DNA from: Anoplolepis gracilipes
Lineage: Eukaryota; Arthropoda; Insecta; Hymenoptera; Formicidae
Reading direction: 5' to 3'
DNA length: 64,000 nt
Assembly (NCBI RefSeq): GCF_047496725.1
Contig: NC_132982.1
Span: 736,001 to 800,000, forward strand
In this document: piece by piece, positions 11,244-23,627 of the stretch
How positions within the stretch are numbered: the stretch's first letter is position 1
How the letters are laid out: every line of letters begins with the position of its first letter
Made by a program: the position numbers and the translations under genes
Notes under the pieces: generated by a model
The model's input: the letters and a program-made list of their open reading frames with translations, nothing else
Databases searched by the model: none
Told to the model about the DNA's origin: nothing

Positions 11244-12041
11244 TGTTATAGCCCCAGAAAAGGCTATAGATTTAATTAATTAATGAATATATATATATAT
11301 ATAATTATATTGATGTAGGAATGCATCGCGAGCGAAGCGATAATCGCGCCAGCCGCTGACGCAGCGAGCCACGCGCGCCCGAGATCGAGCGCGAACGCGA
11401 AACCGGAAAGTGCTCTCGGAGACACACCGGAAAGGTGTCGCCGAATTGCTAAAAGTACAAGCGAGGAAATTCGACTTTGAACTTCCTCGCCTCCACTAAA
11501 ACGCGAATTTAGCAACATAACCATATTTGGTCATGTTGCTAAAGGATCCCCTCCGAAAAACCATACAGTTTGGAGGGAAGAACAGCACCCGCCGCGATGA
11601 AGCGACGGGCAGTCGTTGATCAGATCCTAAGGAGGAATAATCGTCACGGGCAACCGTTAATCAGAACCGAACGAGTAATAATCGCCACGAGCAGCTGTTG
11701 ACCAGATTCAACAGAGTCATACACGAATGACTAAGAGATATACGCGCGCCTGAGATAAGCCGACGCGTATCAGACTACCTATGCGACAGAGCGTACGAGA
11801 GATACCGTTCTCTCACTTCAACCGATATTAAACGCGAGTGACATAACGTTCGCTGGGAGCAGCGACAAAATACCAACCCATTGAGTCTATCTAACTGTTA
11901 TTTATTATAATAAAAGGAAGAAGCAAGCACATATAAAAAAAAGAACTTTATTAAAATAAAGAGAGGCCATTGCCCGCCGTATCCCCAGCCTTCCCTACAC
12001 GAATCCCGAAAAACTCTGTGCCCCCTCACGGAGGCACAACA
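11244..12041 (+). repeat. 5' LTR of element B (798 bp)
   Basis: Begins TGTTATAGCCCC and ends GGAGGCACAACA. AATAAA-type signals lie near 11908 and 11948. It differs from the 3' LTR by short indels (e.g. near 11315, 11345 and 11970) and scattered substitutions. Confidence 0.92.
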
Positions 12042-12044
12042 ATT

Positions 12045-12063
12045 TGGTGGCAGCGGTGGGATC
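12045..12063 (+). promoter_or_regulatory. Primer binding site of element B (tRNA-Leu type)
   Basis: TGGTGGCAGCGGTGGGATC starts three bases after the LTR and is identical to the site of element A. Confidence 0.78.
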
Positions 12064-12463
12064 TTGGGAACACCCCCGGTGGATCTTAAGGAGTTGGCAC
12101 CTCGACCGTCGTGCAAGACCTGCAATAAAATAAGGAGTGCATAAACAGGCAGGCACGTCAGAAAGTTAGCAAACACTGACGGACAACAAAAAGCCAAGGA
12201 AAAACCACATGCAAAGCAGACGACCACGGACTACGAGATAAACAGAGCATCGCAGGATTGGAGCAAGGACGCGAGCCGCCAAGCCGCCCGACGTACGACA
12301 ACTCCTTCGACGATGCATCGCCGCCGGAACGCGACCGCCAGCCTTATCAGCCGCCGAGCGAAGGACGCAGCGTCAGCGAAACCGAGCGAGACAGCGAGCG
12401 AATATGCGAGCGATACTACTACTGTAAGTCCAAACCAAATTAATTTTAATTAAATTTGCGTGA

Positions 12464-14230
12464 ATGTCAGAAGGAAGAAACATACCGAAACCGATAGCAA
12501 ATAAGTCGTGGTTACTTAGCGAACGAGCAAATCGAGCTATAAAATATTGCGAATTAAGTCCCACGAGTGTAGCAGTAGAAACGCTCCGCGACATACGTCA
12601 TAGTGTCCGACGGAACCTCGAAACTCGATACTCGAGCGATAGCGACACAGAGCTACCGAGCAATGTTATAACAGAACGCGAATTTCCATTTACGAGTTAC
12701 GACGCGAGTCTTGTTGAAAATAATCCGACTCACCCCACTGACGATTTACACGACTCAACCAGACGAACGAGACCGTATCTTAGTCGAACTCCAAGCCAGG
12801 TATCACTCCGGCGAGAATTTTCGTTGACATCTTACGAGAGCGAGATTTTTGATCCCGAAGAAATCTACGCACGAACGCGCGAAATGGCAGAAGCTCAAAA
12901 TCCCCGCGCGTCTACTTCTGCAAACGTGTCTAATGACGTGGTAGACGACGAGATCGCACGATTGCGACGAATAATTAATCAACCGGTACAACCGCGAGAA
13001 GAATCGACAAACGACTCTACGTCCGCAATGTTAAGAGAAATGCGCTACGCAATACAATTCTTAACAGAGCAAGTAGCTCAACTACAGCAACGTGATCAAA
13101 ATACAAGCCGTCGAAAAGAACTTTCCGAAAGCATATATTACGGACAGATCGATCGCGACATTAGAGAAACCGACGTAGTATGGCACCAAATTTCCTGACG
13201 TTAAAGGAAGCGAGACAAATGATTCCGGAATTTGACAGAATGTCGCAACACAAGTTGCAAGATTTTTTGAATTCATGCACATACGCGATACAAAATACAA
13301 ATCCGGCAGACGAAGAATCTCTTATGCAGGCGATATTATATACAAAGTTACGCGGAAGAGCGCGACAAGATTTTGAAACGCGCGATATACGCACTTTCGA
13401 TGAATTTCGGACGCAACTCGAAGCATGTTATCAAACGAAACAAAGCACGACACACTTGCAAATCGAATTTAATTCATTAAAACAAAAAAACAAGCGAAAC
13501 CGCCTACGCGTTTGGACAGCGTGTCGATCTAGTAGCTATGAAACTATATGATTCTATGACCGAAGGAAAAGAGCATACTCTAGGACAAAAACGCACGATT
13601 CAGCAAACTATCAGAGACCAAGCGTTAATTAATTATTAAATCGGACTACGCGACGACTTGAAAATATTCGTACGGTCACAACGCTTCTCGACATTACAAG
13701 AGGCGATAAACGGCGCGAGCTCGGAAGAAAAACTTATCAAGCCGATGGAAGCGAGAACAAACAGTTATCAAAATAAAAATAAACTCGACTCGAATTACTC
13801 GCGACCGCCTCGAGATACTAATGCAACATGTTTTAAATGCGGTAAGATAGGACATTATGTGCGAGATTGTCGAACGAGCAGATACGCTCTACCGAAACCC
13901 GATAAACCACGCGTCAATGTGGTAGAAAAATTTTGCAAGTATTGTAAAAAGCGCGGACATAATCGCGACAAATGTTGGTCTTTAAACGGCCGACCGCAAG
14001 GAAAACCACAGGATCGAAAAAACCCGAATAACACGAATAAATCGAGCAATATTCAAAATAATTCAAAAGGAATGCGTTATAAGACGCGAGGAAAGAGTTC
14101 CGACTCCGAGCGTAGTAATGACGAAGAAGAAAGAAGCGATAGCAAGGCAAAGCACGCGCTGGAATATCAGGTGACACACGTACGACAGACGCGAGATAAA
14201 CAAGGACTCGACATCGTAACGATGCCCATA
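12464..14230 (+). pseudogene. gag: gag of element B with two zinc knuckles, frameshifted
   Basis: An ATG at 12464 opens the N-terminal part (to 13198), which is Ser/Arg-rich with repeated REF-S-L/F-TSY blocks. The capsid-like part continues in another frame (13180-13551, LQDFLNSCTYAIQN...TKLRGRARQDF) and the nucleocapsid part in a third (13658 on). The zinc knuckles CFKCGKIGHYVRDC and CKYCKKRGHNRDKC lie near 13830-13872 and 13935-13977. A stop near 13640 (AATTATTAAATC) and a frame change in an A run near 13486 break the gene. Gag packages the element RNA; this copy cannot make it whole. Confidence 0.85.
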
Positions 14231-14866
14231 CGCGAAACAAAGACAGGGCGCATAAACATACTATACGATTCCGGTGCGACCATATCACTAATAAAAGTAA
14301 AGCATTTAAAAGGCGAAACATTGATATACAATAAAAAATTAGCGTTAATAGGAATAACCGGACACATAGTATAGACAATAGGAAAAATGCATGCGACTAT
14401 TAATCTAACAGGACAAGACATTAAACATGCAATTTACGTAGTAAAAGACGACTTCCCCATGGAATACGACGGGATACTAGGAATCGATTTCCTAAGGAAG
14501 CAAAAGGTATCCTGCGATTACAAAAATAAAGAGTTAAAAATCGGTACGGATGTACTCAAGATGCGACCATATAATAAAATTATCTTGAAATCACGCAGTG
14601 AAATCATCGTGCAAGCCGCGACTAATCGAAACGAAACGGGAATAGTACGCGCGAAAGAAACAGCCCCTGGAATATATATAGGAAGATGTCTGGTAGAACC
14701 GAAAAACTTTCTCTGCCCAATCAGCGTTATCAACACAACAGACGAGACTATTGAGATACGTACACCTGTTGTAACTATAGACATCGATAAAGATAATCCG
14801 CTCGGTATCTATACAATAGCCGTGGGGACGGACGATAAAAATACCCCACGTAACGAGCGCATCTGA
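14230..14866 (+). pseudogene. pol: pol, aspartic protease part of element B
   Basis: The retropepsin motif is ILYDSGATISLIK near 14260-14300, with DSG in place of the commoner DTG; both are used in this family. A stop at 14372-14374 interrupts the domain; the same frame resumes and runs to a stop at 14864-14866 just before reverse transcriptase. Compared with element A, the catalytic glycine is kept here. Confidence 0.75.
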
Positions 14867-14869
14867 CAA

Positions 14870-16270
14870 TTGTTGCGAACACAGCATCTCAACTCTGAAG
14901 AACGACAGGCACTCTCAAGGATATGGGATGAATATAGCGACATATTTCACCTGAATGGAGAACCACTGTCGTGCACTGCGACGGTAGCGCACAAGATAAA
15001 TACGCGCGTAGACGCCTCAACGGTAAATGTAAGACCGTATCGCCTTCCGGAGAAACATAAGACGGAAGTAAATAAACAAGTGCAACAAATGTTGGAAGAC
15101 GGAATAATTCATACCAGCGCGAGTCAATGGAATGCTCCGCTATTAGTAGTACCAAAAAAGACCGACGTATCAGGTAAACCGAAACTTCGAATAGTTATAG
15201 ACTTTCGAAAGCTCAACGATTTGACGATCGGCGATTCCTTCTCTCTGCCTAATATTACGGATATACTGGACCAGCTGGGAAACGCAAAATACTTCACAAC
15301 ATTAGATCTAGCATCTGGATATCAAATACCAATGGCCGAAAAGGACAAGCCTAAAACTGCTTTTTCAACCCCGTATGGACATTACGAGTTCAACCGAATG
15401 CCCTTTGGATTGAAAAACACCGGCGACATTTCAGAGATTAATGAACTCTGTATTGACAGGAATACAAGGTCTCAAATGCCTGGTCTATCTAGACGACATC
15501 GTCATTTACGGAGCAAGCCTCGAAGATCATAACAAGCGACTCAAAGAAGTGCTGCAATGACTTCGAACTAATAATTTAAAATTACAGTCAGATAAATGCG
15601 AATTCCTACGCAAAGAAGTAATGTACCTGGGCCATATAATATCAGAACATGGAATATCTCCTGACCCATCTAAATTGACAGCGGTAAGAGATTTCCCGAC
15701 GCCAAAAAAGGTGAAAGATATCCAATCGTTTATAGGTCTAGCCGGTTACTATCGAAGATTCATAGAAGATTTCTCGAAAATAGCTAAACCTTTAACGAAA
15801 TTGACAAAGAAAACCGAAAAATTTGTGTGGACCGCAGAGCAACAAAATGCCTTCGAAGTACTTAAAAATAAATTAATAACCCGTATTAAAATATTCAAAT
15901 TTTGCTGAACAATTTAATATAACTACAGACGCATCCGACTACGCGATCGGAGCGGTCTTATCGCAAGGAAAGATAGGCAGCGACCGACCGATAGCTTACG
16001 CCAGCCGAGTACTGAACCGCGCGGAACAAAACTATAGTACTACCGAAAAAGAACTATTAGCTATTGTATGGGCTGTAAAGCATTTCAGACCCTACGTGTA
16101 CGGAACACAATTTAAGGTCATTACGGATCACAAGCTTCTAATATGGTTATTTAACGTGAACGATCCAGGATCACGATTAATTCGATGGCGAATAAAATTA
16201 GAAGAGTACGACTATGAGATAATACATAAGGCCGGACGTGCAAACGTGAACGCCGATGCGCTAAGCCGCA
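14870..16270 (+). pseudogene. pol: pol, reverse transcriptase and RNase H part of element B
   Basis: RT blocks are in order: PLLVVPKK, IDFRKLNDLTIGDSF, FTTLDLASGY (one histidine of the usual GYHQIP is missing), MPFGLKN, then after a frame change near 15420 the YLDD box near 15485-15500. LGHIISEHGISPDPSKL begins near 15630. After a second frame change near 15885 RNase H follows: TTDASDYAIG near 15925, STTEKELLAIVWA near 16040, ITDHKLLIWLFN near 16120 and NADALSRN near 16250. One TGA lies near 15560. Confidence 0.88.
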
Positions 16271-16399
16271 ACGTAACGCAAGACGACGACGAGCAAGAGA
16301 GAGAAAAGATTCTCACCGTCGAAGACGAAGAGATGGACGATATCAGCAGCGAAGAAAGAGATAAAGAAGAGGACGAGAAAGATAGCAACGATGCGACAC

Positions 16400-17462
16400 G
16401 TGCCTATAGCGCAGAAAAAAAGAAACAAATATTATATAAATATCATGACGCACCCACAGGAGGCCACCAAGGTATCGAGAGGACGATAAATAGAATTCGC
16501 CTCACGCACAATTTGACCGGGTTAACGAAAGACGTCGAACGGTACATTAAAAAATCTAACACTTGCCAAAAAAATAAATTATCGCGACGATTTAAAGCAC
16601 CTGTCGTTATCACCGATACACCGAGTAAACCGTTCGAAAAATGTGCATTAGACATAGTCGGTCCATTAACGATAACTAAAACCGGAAATAAATACTTACT
16701 AACTTTTCAAGATAGTTTGACAAAATTTAGTAAAGCAATATCGATACCAAATCAAGAAGCGAACACCGTGAGTAAAGAATTTACCACGAAAATAATTTTA
16801 GAATACGGAATACCGGAAAAAATTTTAACCGATCAGGGCACGCATTTTTTAAGCGAAATATTTAAAAATACGTGTAGATTATTAAAAATAAATAAAATTC
16901 AGACGACCGCGTATCATCCTGAAAGTAACGGCGCGTTAGAACGACCGCACAGAACATTAACAGAATACCTACGACATTATATTAATAATGATCAGACTGA
17001 CTGGGACGAATGGATTCCGTTCGCGATGTTCACCTACAATACTACGCCACATACAGCTACAGGATACACGCCCTTCGAGTTAGTATACGGACACCAAGCC
17101 GAAACACCGACAGCATTAACGAAACCACCGCAACTGACGATACAACTATGACGATTACGCGCAAGAGCTAAAAGAAAGACTACGCGCCACGAATCAAGTT
17201 GCAAAAGATAATCTCACAGAGAAAACTGAAATCGAAGGAACACTACGATCGAACCGCAAAAGAAACAAAGTTCAAAATCGACGATAAAGTACTCATTTAC
17301 GATGAAACGCTACGACGCGGAAGATCGAAAAAACTCGAATCTCTATGGATCGGACCGTACATAATAATCGAAAAGCATTCGAATATCAACTACACGGTAA
17401 AGAAAGGAAGGAAAAGCACCCGCTTACACGTAAACAAGCTTAAGCCTATTAATAATATATAA
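16400..17462 (+). pseudogene. pol: pol, integrase part of element B
   Basis: The zinc domain shows the HD...GGHQG histidine pair, but the first cysteine of the C-x2-C pair seen in elements A and C is replaced (SNTCQKNK). The core keeps the three acids: ALDIVGP near 16650, LTDQGTHF near 16830 and PESNGALER near 16925. YNTTPHTATGYTPFELVYG ends the core. A frame change near 17145 leads to the basic C-terminal part with LWIGPY near 17345. Integrase inserts the cDNA; the frame change and altered zinc site make this copy non-functional. Confidence 0.87.
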
Positions 17463-17539
17463 AAAACTAGTACTCACCTTCTTCAAGGATCCGTGTCCTA
17501 GTCCTCTTCCTCCTCCCCCCGGCGACATCTCAATTCAAA

Positions 17540-18830
17540 GAAATCGAATTGATCGTGGACCTTCCGCAGCTCCACGCGGACGGGATGCATAGGATCCAGG
17601 GCGGGCACCACTGCACCACCGCACAAACCTCACACCGGGTTCAGCAAACGTAACGCGGAGGGACAATGTGCCCCCCGCGACCCGGGAACTTCGGAAAACG
17701 GCGCTCCGCGCCCGTACTACGGGGTCCACCGGCGGCGGTAGACCCACAACCGGTAGGCGACCCCGAAAACAATCGCGGCAGATATCGGGATGAATACCAT
17801 CCCGATATCCATCGCACTGGCGACAAATCAGCAGGCTCCATTGCAGCAAGAATCGCAGCATCTTAATGATCCGCTCTATATACAAGTCGCTAAGAGACTA
17901 AACCAACGACATTATAATATTACCGGTGTATCACCCGCTGGATTAGCGCGAACCCCGCGAGACGGCGAGCGACACCCAAGAGATAAAATATAATAAAATG
18001 AAATATAATATGATATTACAGAACATTCGTCTGCTGGATCAGCAAAGGTCACACGAAAGACGACGAAACGAATCCCTCATACCAGATACAAGATTTTAAA
18101 CATAATCCAGGGTTATTCTTCGAAGAAATCGGACAAATCCACTACGCAAAAGAAAACTGGAAACTAGTAATAAAATTAGACTTATCAAACTTAGACGAAA
18201 GATACGAGCAAATAAACGAATATTTAAAACAGACCGAAAAATTATGCGAAACTATGAAATTTCACACTCATTATCTTCGAGATACATGTGTGAACCTAGA
18301 CATTCTAACAAAAAGAGAAGCAAAATATTTAAAAAGTGTCATAATACAAATTGAAACGATATACAAAAAACAGACAAATAAATGACGAGGACTCATAGAC
18401 GGAATAGGTTCCTTATCAAAGTCTTTATTTGGCACAATGGACGTTAACGATGAAAAACGAATTAACGAACAACTTAGCATATTAGAAAACGGTCAACAGA
18501 CAATACAACATGCCGTACAAAATCAAATTAAAATAATAAATACAACTATCGGGCATATTGATAAAATCGAAAATACAATACAACGTAACGAATACCTCTT
18601 ACAGAAACGAGTAAATGAGTATATAGAACGCAACGAGATAAACGAACACTTTACCATAATTACCGCAGTAATAGCAGAATTAATACGCGACGCGGATAAC
18701 ATTATAGAATACCTAACATATACAAAAAACGGAGCAATGCATCCGAAATTAATACCGATAGATAACAATAATAATAGTAAAAATTGTACTTTACATAGTC
18801 ATAAGAAACAAAAATAAAAGAAGAAAGCGA
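17540..18830 (+). pseudogene. env: env-like gene of element B, heavily decayed
   Basis: The best part is 18437-18817, which matches the post-cleavage helical region of the env genes in elements A and C (DDEKRINEQ, QHAVQNQIKIINTTI). The region just upstream (18380-18440) has the fusion-peptide-like block behind a TGA at 18383-18385, right at the expected basic cleavage site. 18100-18360 holds earlier parts in mixed frames, and 17540-17990 a Pro/Arg-rich stretch without clear homology. The C-terminal half is missing: from 18820 the sequence is A-rich and non-coding up to the polypurine tract. Confidence 0.65.
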
Positions 18831-19102
18831 CCATTAATTAGAATATACAACGAGGAGCGATCCGAACCGATCGATCGACTCCCGAAACCAATATTAAAAT
18901 GTAGCCTAAGCACGCGATTTTAGATAAGAAAAACGATTATATTTAAATATTGTAAACGCGAAAAGCAAACAAAAAACTGTAAACTAAAATAAGAAAATAT
19001 ATAGTATAAATATATATATATATATTGGGAAACTTAAAACTTAAGAAAAAGAGATAAATTACTTAAAACAGAAAACGTCGTACCCCCGTTTTCTTTTCCA
19101 AC
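18831..19102 (+). other. A-rich non-coding 3' region of element B
   Basis: A-rich sequence with a short TA repeat near 19008-19025. I see no genes. It takes the place of the lost env C-terminus and leads to the polypurine tract. Confidence 0.6.
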
Positions 19103-19112
19103 GGGGGAGGGG
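19103..19112 (+). promoter_or_regulatory. Polypurine tract of element B
   Basis: GGGGGAGGGG directly abuts the 3' LTR start TGTTATAG, the position where plus-strand DNA synthesis is primed. Confidence 0.8.
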
Positions 19113-19892
19113 TGTTATAGCTCCAGAAAAGGCTATAGATTTAATTAATTAATGAATATATATATATATATATATAATTATATTGCAGGAATGCATCGCG
19201 AGCGAAGCGATAAGCCGCTGACGCAGCGAGCCACGCGCGCCCGAGACCGAACGCGAACGCGAAACCGAAAAGCGCTCTCGGAGACGCACCGGAAAGGTGT
19301 CGCCGAATTGCTAAAAGTACAAGCGAGGAAATTCGACTTTGAACTTCCTCGCCTGCACTAAAACGCGAATTCAGCAACATAACCATATTTGGTCATGCTA
19401 AGGGATCCCCTCCGAAAAACCATACAGTTCGGAGGGAAGAACAGCACCCGCCGCGATGAAGCGACGGGCAGTCGTTGATCAGATCCTAAAGAGGAATAAT
19501 CGTCACGGGCAACCGTTAATCAGAACCGAACGAGTAATAATCGCCATGAGCAGCTGTTGACCAAATTTAACAGAGTTATACACGAATGACTAAGAGATAT
19601 ACGCGCGCCTGAGATAAGCCGACGCGTATCAGACTACCTGTGCGACAGAGGTACGAGAGATACCGCTCTCTCACTTCAACCGATATTAAACGCGAGTGAC
19701 ATAACGTTCGCTGGGAGCAGCGACAAAATACCAACCTATTGAGTCTATCTAACTGTTATTTATTATAATAAAAGGAAGAAGCAAGCACATATAAAAAAAA
19801 GAACTTTATTAAAATAAAGAGAGGCCGCCGTATCCCCGGCCTTCCCTACACGAATCCCGAAAAACCTTGTGCCCCCTCACGGAGGCACAACA
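19113..19892 (+). repeat. 3' LTR of element B (780 bp)
   Basis: Begins TGTTATAGCTCC and ends GGAGGCACAACA, the partner of 11244-12041. It is followed by the target duplication ATCT. Confidence 0.92.
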
Positions 19893-20129
19893 ATCTGCTC
19901 TTGAGCTATGAGGCGGTCACCACTGGACAACCGGTATATGTATACCTCTATAATTTTTCAAATGTATAATGTTATTATATTTAATATTGGAAAAAATTTT
20001 TAACTATTTAATACTTAACTTACCCCTCTCTTCTATTTTTGTCAATTTCTTGACTCACACAAATCTTTTTCTCCATGATATAATAAATAATTTCTCTGGT
20101 TCACATGCGGTAGATTGATTATAAGTTGT

Positions 20130-20447
20130 GTGTGGTTTTTGAGAAACATCTTGCAAAATGATTATTTACTGATAACATTTTCAAGAGAAATTAATGAGAT
20201 ATTTGAAAAGACCTCTTAAAGAGCTCTTCCTTCCAAAACTGTAAAGCCATCTATAAATAGACATCATAAAGAACTCTTTTAAAAGACAGTTTGCAAATAG
20301 ATATATTTATTGATATTATTTCCAAGAGAAATAAATGATATCTTGAAAAATTCTTCTTAAAAAGATCTTTTCAAAGATATCTTGCAAAGAAAATAACTTA
20401 TTGATATCATTTTCGAGAGAAATTAATGAAGTCTTCAGAAAGACCTC
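20130..20447. repeat. Degenerate tandem repeats of about 120 bp
   Basis: Blocks with AAGAGAAATTAATGA, GAAAGACCTCTTAAAGA and TTTCAAGAGA-type motifs recur at about 20180, 20315 and 20415. The Kolobok-like element has inserted at the TTAA of one CCTCTTAAAGA motif; the unit resumes at 23213. The stretch from 19933 to 20130 is AT-rich without features. Confidence 0.55.
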
Positions 20448-20451
20448 TTAA

Positions 20452-23212
20452 GGGGAGAAATAGGGTTAGGACTACGTTTTTTTAGTGATTTTCCTGAATT
20501 TCTTTGGCAAGGAAGGAATGTATATAATTTATTTAAACTTTGAGAATGTTTTATACATATATTGATGTAAATACGGTAATTTTTTCGAAGTATTTCATTG
20601 AAAAATGTAGAATATAACAGCTGCCACCCATCGAAGGTCGCCATCAGATGTTGCAGCTTGTGTACACTCTGGAGGCCACCGTTTTTATTTGAAATCAATG
20701 GGGTTTTAAATTTACTTTAAGGACATGTCTCTCTTCTATTTATACCAAACTTCCGCAAAAAAATTGAAAATTGCACTTTTTAGAAGTGTTTTAAAAAAGA
20801 ACATCTTGCCATTTCATTATTCTATTTTTGCAATAAAAAAATACTTTAAACAATGATATTATTCCGAATTTAGGTATACATAGAGCGCAATTATATGAGG
20901 AAACTATCTGTCAAATTTCAAAACAATTGATTAAAAACTTTTTGAGCTAGAGTGTACACAAATTCAAAAAAAGTCGATTCGAGAAAAACGCATTTGAATA
21001 ATGCATAATGAATTTACTAACTTACTTACTTACTTACTGGTTAATCTTACTTACTGGTTAATCAGCGATTCCAGCACCATATAGCAATCCTTCTTCGTCT
21101 TCGTATAAGTCGTTTTGAGTTTGCAACTCTTCTTTTCGGGCTTTCCATGCTTCCTTAGTTTCTAAGGCGCTGCGTCGATTTTGTCGTTTTATATGTCGAT
21201 TATCCGTTTCTTGTGCGTGACTGAAGCTGCGGTTGCCAACTACAATATTCAGCTCGTTCATCACCAATAAAATGCTTGTATTTCCTTCATTGAATAAACA
21301 AGCAGCCAAATATGTTGCGACTTTGATTATTTTCAAACCAGAATGTAGGTGTTTCGGAGCCAACCGCCAAACAGTCGAGTTGAAACTTTCATTTGCATTC
21401 CGTGTGTCCCCACCTAAACATCTCTCTAGTAACTCATTTTTCGATAAATCTTCATATATATATCGGAAGAATTTCTTTCTGGACATCAGGATACAGTGGA
21501 GTTGGATGTGCTTCAGGCCTCGTTCCAAGAGCTTCAGCTTGTTTCCATTTACACCAGCTACCTACACCCGCTGGACAATTATCATGTTTTGGATTGTTAT
21601 CTGTCGATATCATATGATAATAAGTTGCCATTATTGCCTTCTTCATGTCTTCGATGCTATTAACATTCCTTTTAATCGCTAAACCATAGTAAGTGCTTAA
21701 TTTTTTCACCAAAGTCTCCGTCAATTTTCCTTTTCCACTCAATTTCTTATCTTTCCTGACGTTTCGGAGCCGAGTTCCCATTCTTTTCTGTACGTGGTTT
21801 ATGCATTCGCTTTTCACAACTATCAGTTTATCACCATAAGGATTTAATTTGACAACTGCCGCAAAAGTTTTCGAATCTCCATCGCCAATATAATTATCGT
21901 ATTTCATTCCATATAATTTCTCTGATCTTGAAAACATCATTTTAACAGATTCCACTTCCATGCTTCCCGCAGATCCTTCATGCGTATTTGTGCAAGTTTC
22001 TTCGTCATGATCCTCTTGCCAAGCTAGATACTCTGGTGATGTTTTCGACTTGTTCGTCCACATTGCACATGCATGACAGTAACTACTCCGTATAACGACA
22101 TCAATGACTTTTCCACAGTAATATGCTATAAGAGTTGTTACGCCATATAATGATTTGAATCCTTGTTTCTTCCAAGTTCCATCACCCGATACTTTTATAT
22201 TCAAAATAGGTCTTTCGTGTTTTTCATTCTCTTTTTTTTCTTCTTCTATAGCTTTCTTACAGCAAAGTTCATACACTTTCTTCGCAGCGGCGTGGATATG
22301 ATTGTATATTGTATTATAAGTATTGTAAGTATTTTCACATATACCGCTGCCGATGTCCATGTAACTGCAAAATAAATTTATGCCTTCTCTGTCAACTCCT
22401 AAGAGTCGCATGACAAACACAATTCTGCGATTTATCTCAAATCCTATATTAATGTAAGGACCTGATTGGATTTGTTTCGATCCACACTTGCAAGTGATAA
22501 CGAGCTTGAACCCGAGACCACGTATTCCAGTTTCTGTAAATTTAACATCCTGCTTGCAATTTCGATAAATAAGTATATCCGACAAAGCTGTGAATACGGT
22601 GAAAAATTCAATAATTCTGTAACAATGTAGAGGATTAACAATCACATTTTCACGAATGACACTTGAAAGTTTTTTTGCACTGCGACTTTCTTCATTTTCG
22701 CCACATTTACTTGATTCATTATTAGAATGCTGATTTCCCTGGAAGACTTTTTTACGCGGTTTACTACTGCGAGAAGAAGAACCATGCTTGTTTCTCGGAT
22801 ACGTTGACATTTTATTTCCAAACTTGAAACATATGTTACAAAGGTCGGTGCCGAACTAATGTCAAAACCGCCGCTGTGTCAAGACGATGTCAATGCCTTT
22901 TACCTGAGGTCTCTATTGTAAAATTCAACAAAAGAATATTTATCGACGTTTCCCTACTTTCCAAATATATCTCATGTACTTCGTAAATGACTACCTGAGT
23001 GACCTTGAGAGTCAGGGGGCTCCGACGCGCCCCGACTTCTACATTCCACGCGCTCCGGCACACGAGGGATGCTCACTTAACCGTTTATAACATCAGAACG
23101 AATTGAAATTTTTATTTCACACTTTGGGAACATATTCTTGAATAGTTTTACTAACAATTTATGGAATAAAAAAAAATTCGATTTTTTGAGTCATCTAACC
23201 CTATGTCCTCCC
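20452..23212 (-). mobile_element. Kolobok-like DNA transposon with TTAA target duplication
   Basis: The ends are inverted repeats: GGGGAGAAATAGGGTTAG at 20452 and, read inward on the other strand, GGGAGGACATAGGGTTAG at 23212, 15 of 18 matching. TTAA flanks both sides (20448-20451 and 23213-23216). Removing the element restores a CCTCTTAAAGA motif like those in the neighbouring repeats, which confirms the insertion site. The single gene inside (minus strand) is a transposase of the type often labelled 'Mutator-like' in protein databases; the TTAA duplication points to the Kolobok superfamily (also piggyBac, whose transposase differs). Confidence 0.85.
21058..22810 (-). pseudogene. Kolobok/'Mutator-like' DDE transposase, one frameshift
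   Basis: ATG at 22810. The first frame runs to 21452 and the last 120 codons are in another frame (from about 21460 to the stop at 21058), so a single indel in the TATATATA run near 21455 breaks the gene. Motifs in order: Ser/Lys-rich N-terminus; KVSGDGTWKKQGF near 22190 (first catalytic Asp); a CHAC...W...C-T-H zinc-like set near 22075-21990; YIGDGDSKTF near 21890 (second Asp); KRMGTRLR; and NESFN near 21390, where the catalytic Glu is expected. Transposase cuts and rejoins the element at TTAA. About 565 codons in total, a normal length. It is nearly intact, so the transposon is fairly young. Confidence 0.82.
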
Positions 23213-23216
23213 TTAA

Positions 23217-23627
23217 AGAACGCTTTTTCTTAATCATGCTCACTGGGATGCGACTTAAGTCGTCAATTTGAAACAGAAACAATAAAGAAAAAAATATATT
23301 AAAATATATATTTTGCGGCGGGCTGATTTTGCGCCGGATTTACCGATCTTTGTAAATTAATTTCTTAATAATTATTATGAAAATCGCAAAGTGGAACAGG
23401 ACTTTTCTACTCCATTTAACCCGCTCTACCTGCACCCGTGAGGTGATATGGTCGTTTTGAGGCACCCTGTATAATAAGAAACAAAATATTAGAAAAAATT
23501 CAGTTAGTTTTACTTGAAAATATCTGACATAATTTATTTGGGTCTTTTATTAATTTTAAATAAAATATGTTACTTTTAAACAATATATTTAAAATTAAAT
23601 AAAATATTTATTATTGTAAGGGATGAA
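23217..23627. other. Spacer with one MITE-2-family end (23330-23473)
   Basis: 23330-23473 repeats the right arm of MITE 2: GCGGGCTGATTTTGCG, a TTTGTAAATTAATTTCTTAA stretch, AACAGGACTTTTCTACTC, GTGAGGTGATATGGTCGTTT and the end GGCACCCTGTA. No left partner is visible nearby, so this is a half element. The rest is AT-rich without genes. Confidence 0.55.

Larger units (their letters stand above)
11244..19892 (+). mobile_element. Element B: complete Ty3/gypsy retrovirus-like element with two LTRs
   Basis: The copy has a 5' LTR (11244-12041), a tRNA-Leu-type primer site, gag, pol, a decayed env, a polypurine tract and a 3' LTR (19113-19892). The flanking bases are ATCT on both sides (11240-11243 and 19893-19896), a 4-bp target duplication typical of Ty3/gypsy integration. 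Coding regions contain several frameshifts and stops. The LTRs are alike over their length but differ by small indels and substitutions, so the insertion is not recent. Same clade as elements A and C. Confidence 0.93.
10808..19932. mobile_element. MITE 2, a fold-back element split by element B
   Basis: Left arm 10810-10925 (CAGGGTGTCC, GACCGCC, CATAGCTCAAG, AACCGAATAGAAAAGTCCTG, then a TTTTGCGATTTTC block) has its complement in 11140-11243 and, after element B, in 19893-19930 (GAGCTATGAGGCGGTC, then GGACAACCGGTA). Removing element B and one copy of its ATCT target duplication restores a continuous right arm. The MITE itself is about 470 bp; it has no reading frame of note. A further end of the same family lies at 23330-23473. 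Confidence 0.7.

Noticed and set aside
20435..20698. 87-codon frame next to the transposase
   Set aside because: Crosses the Kolobok terminus and target duplication, so it cannot be a transposon gene; no homology seen.
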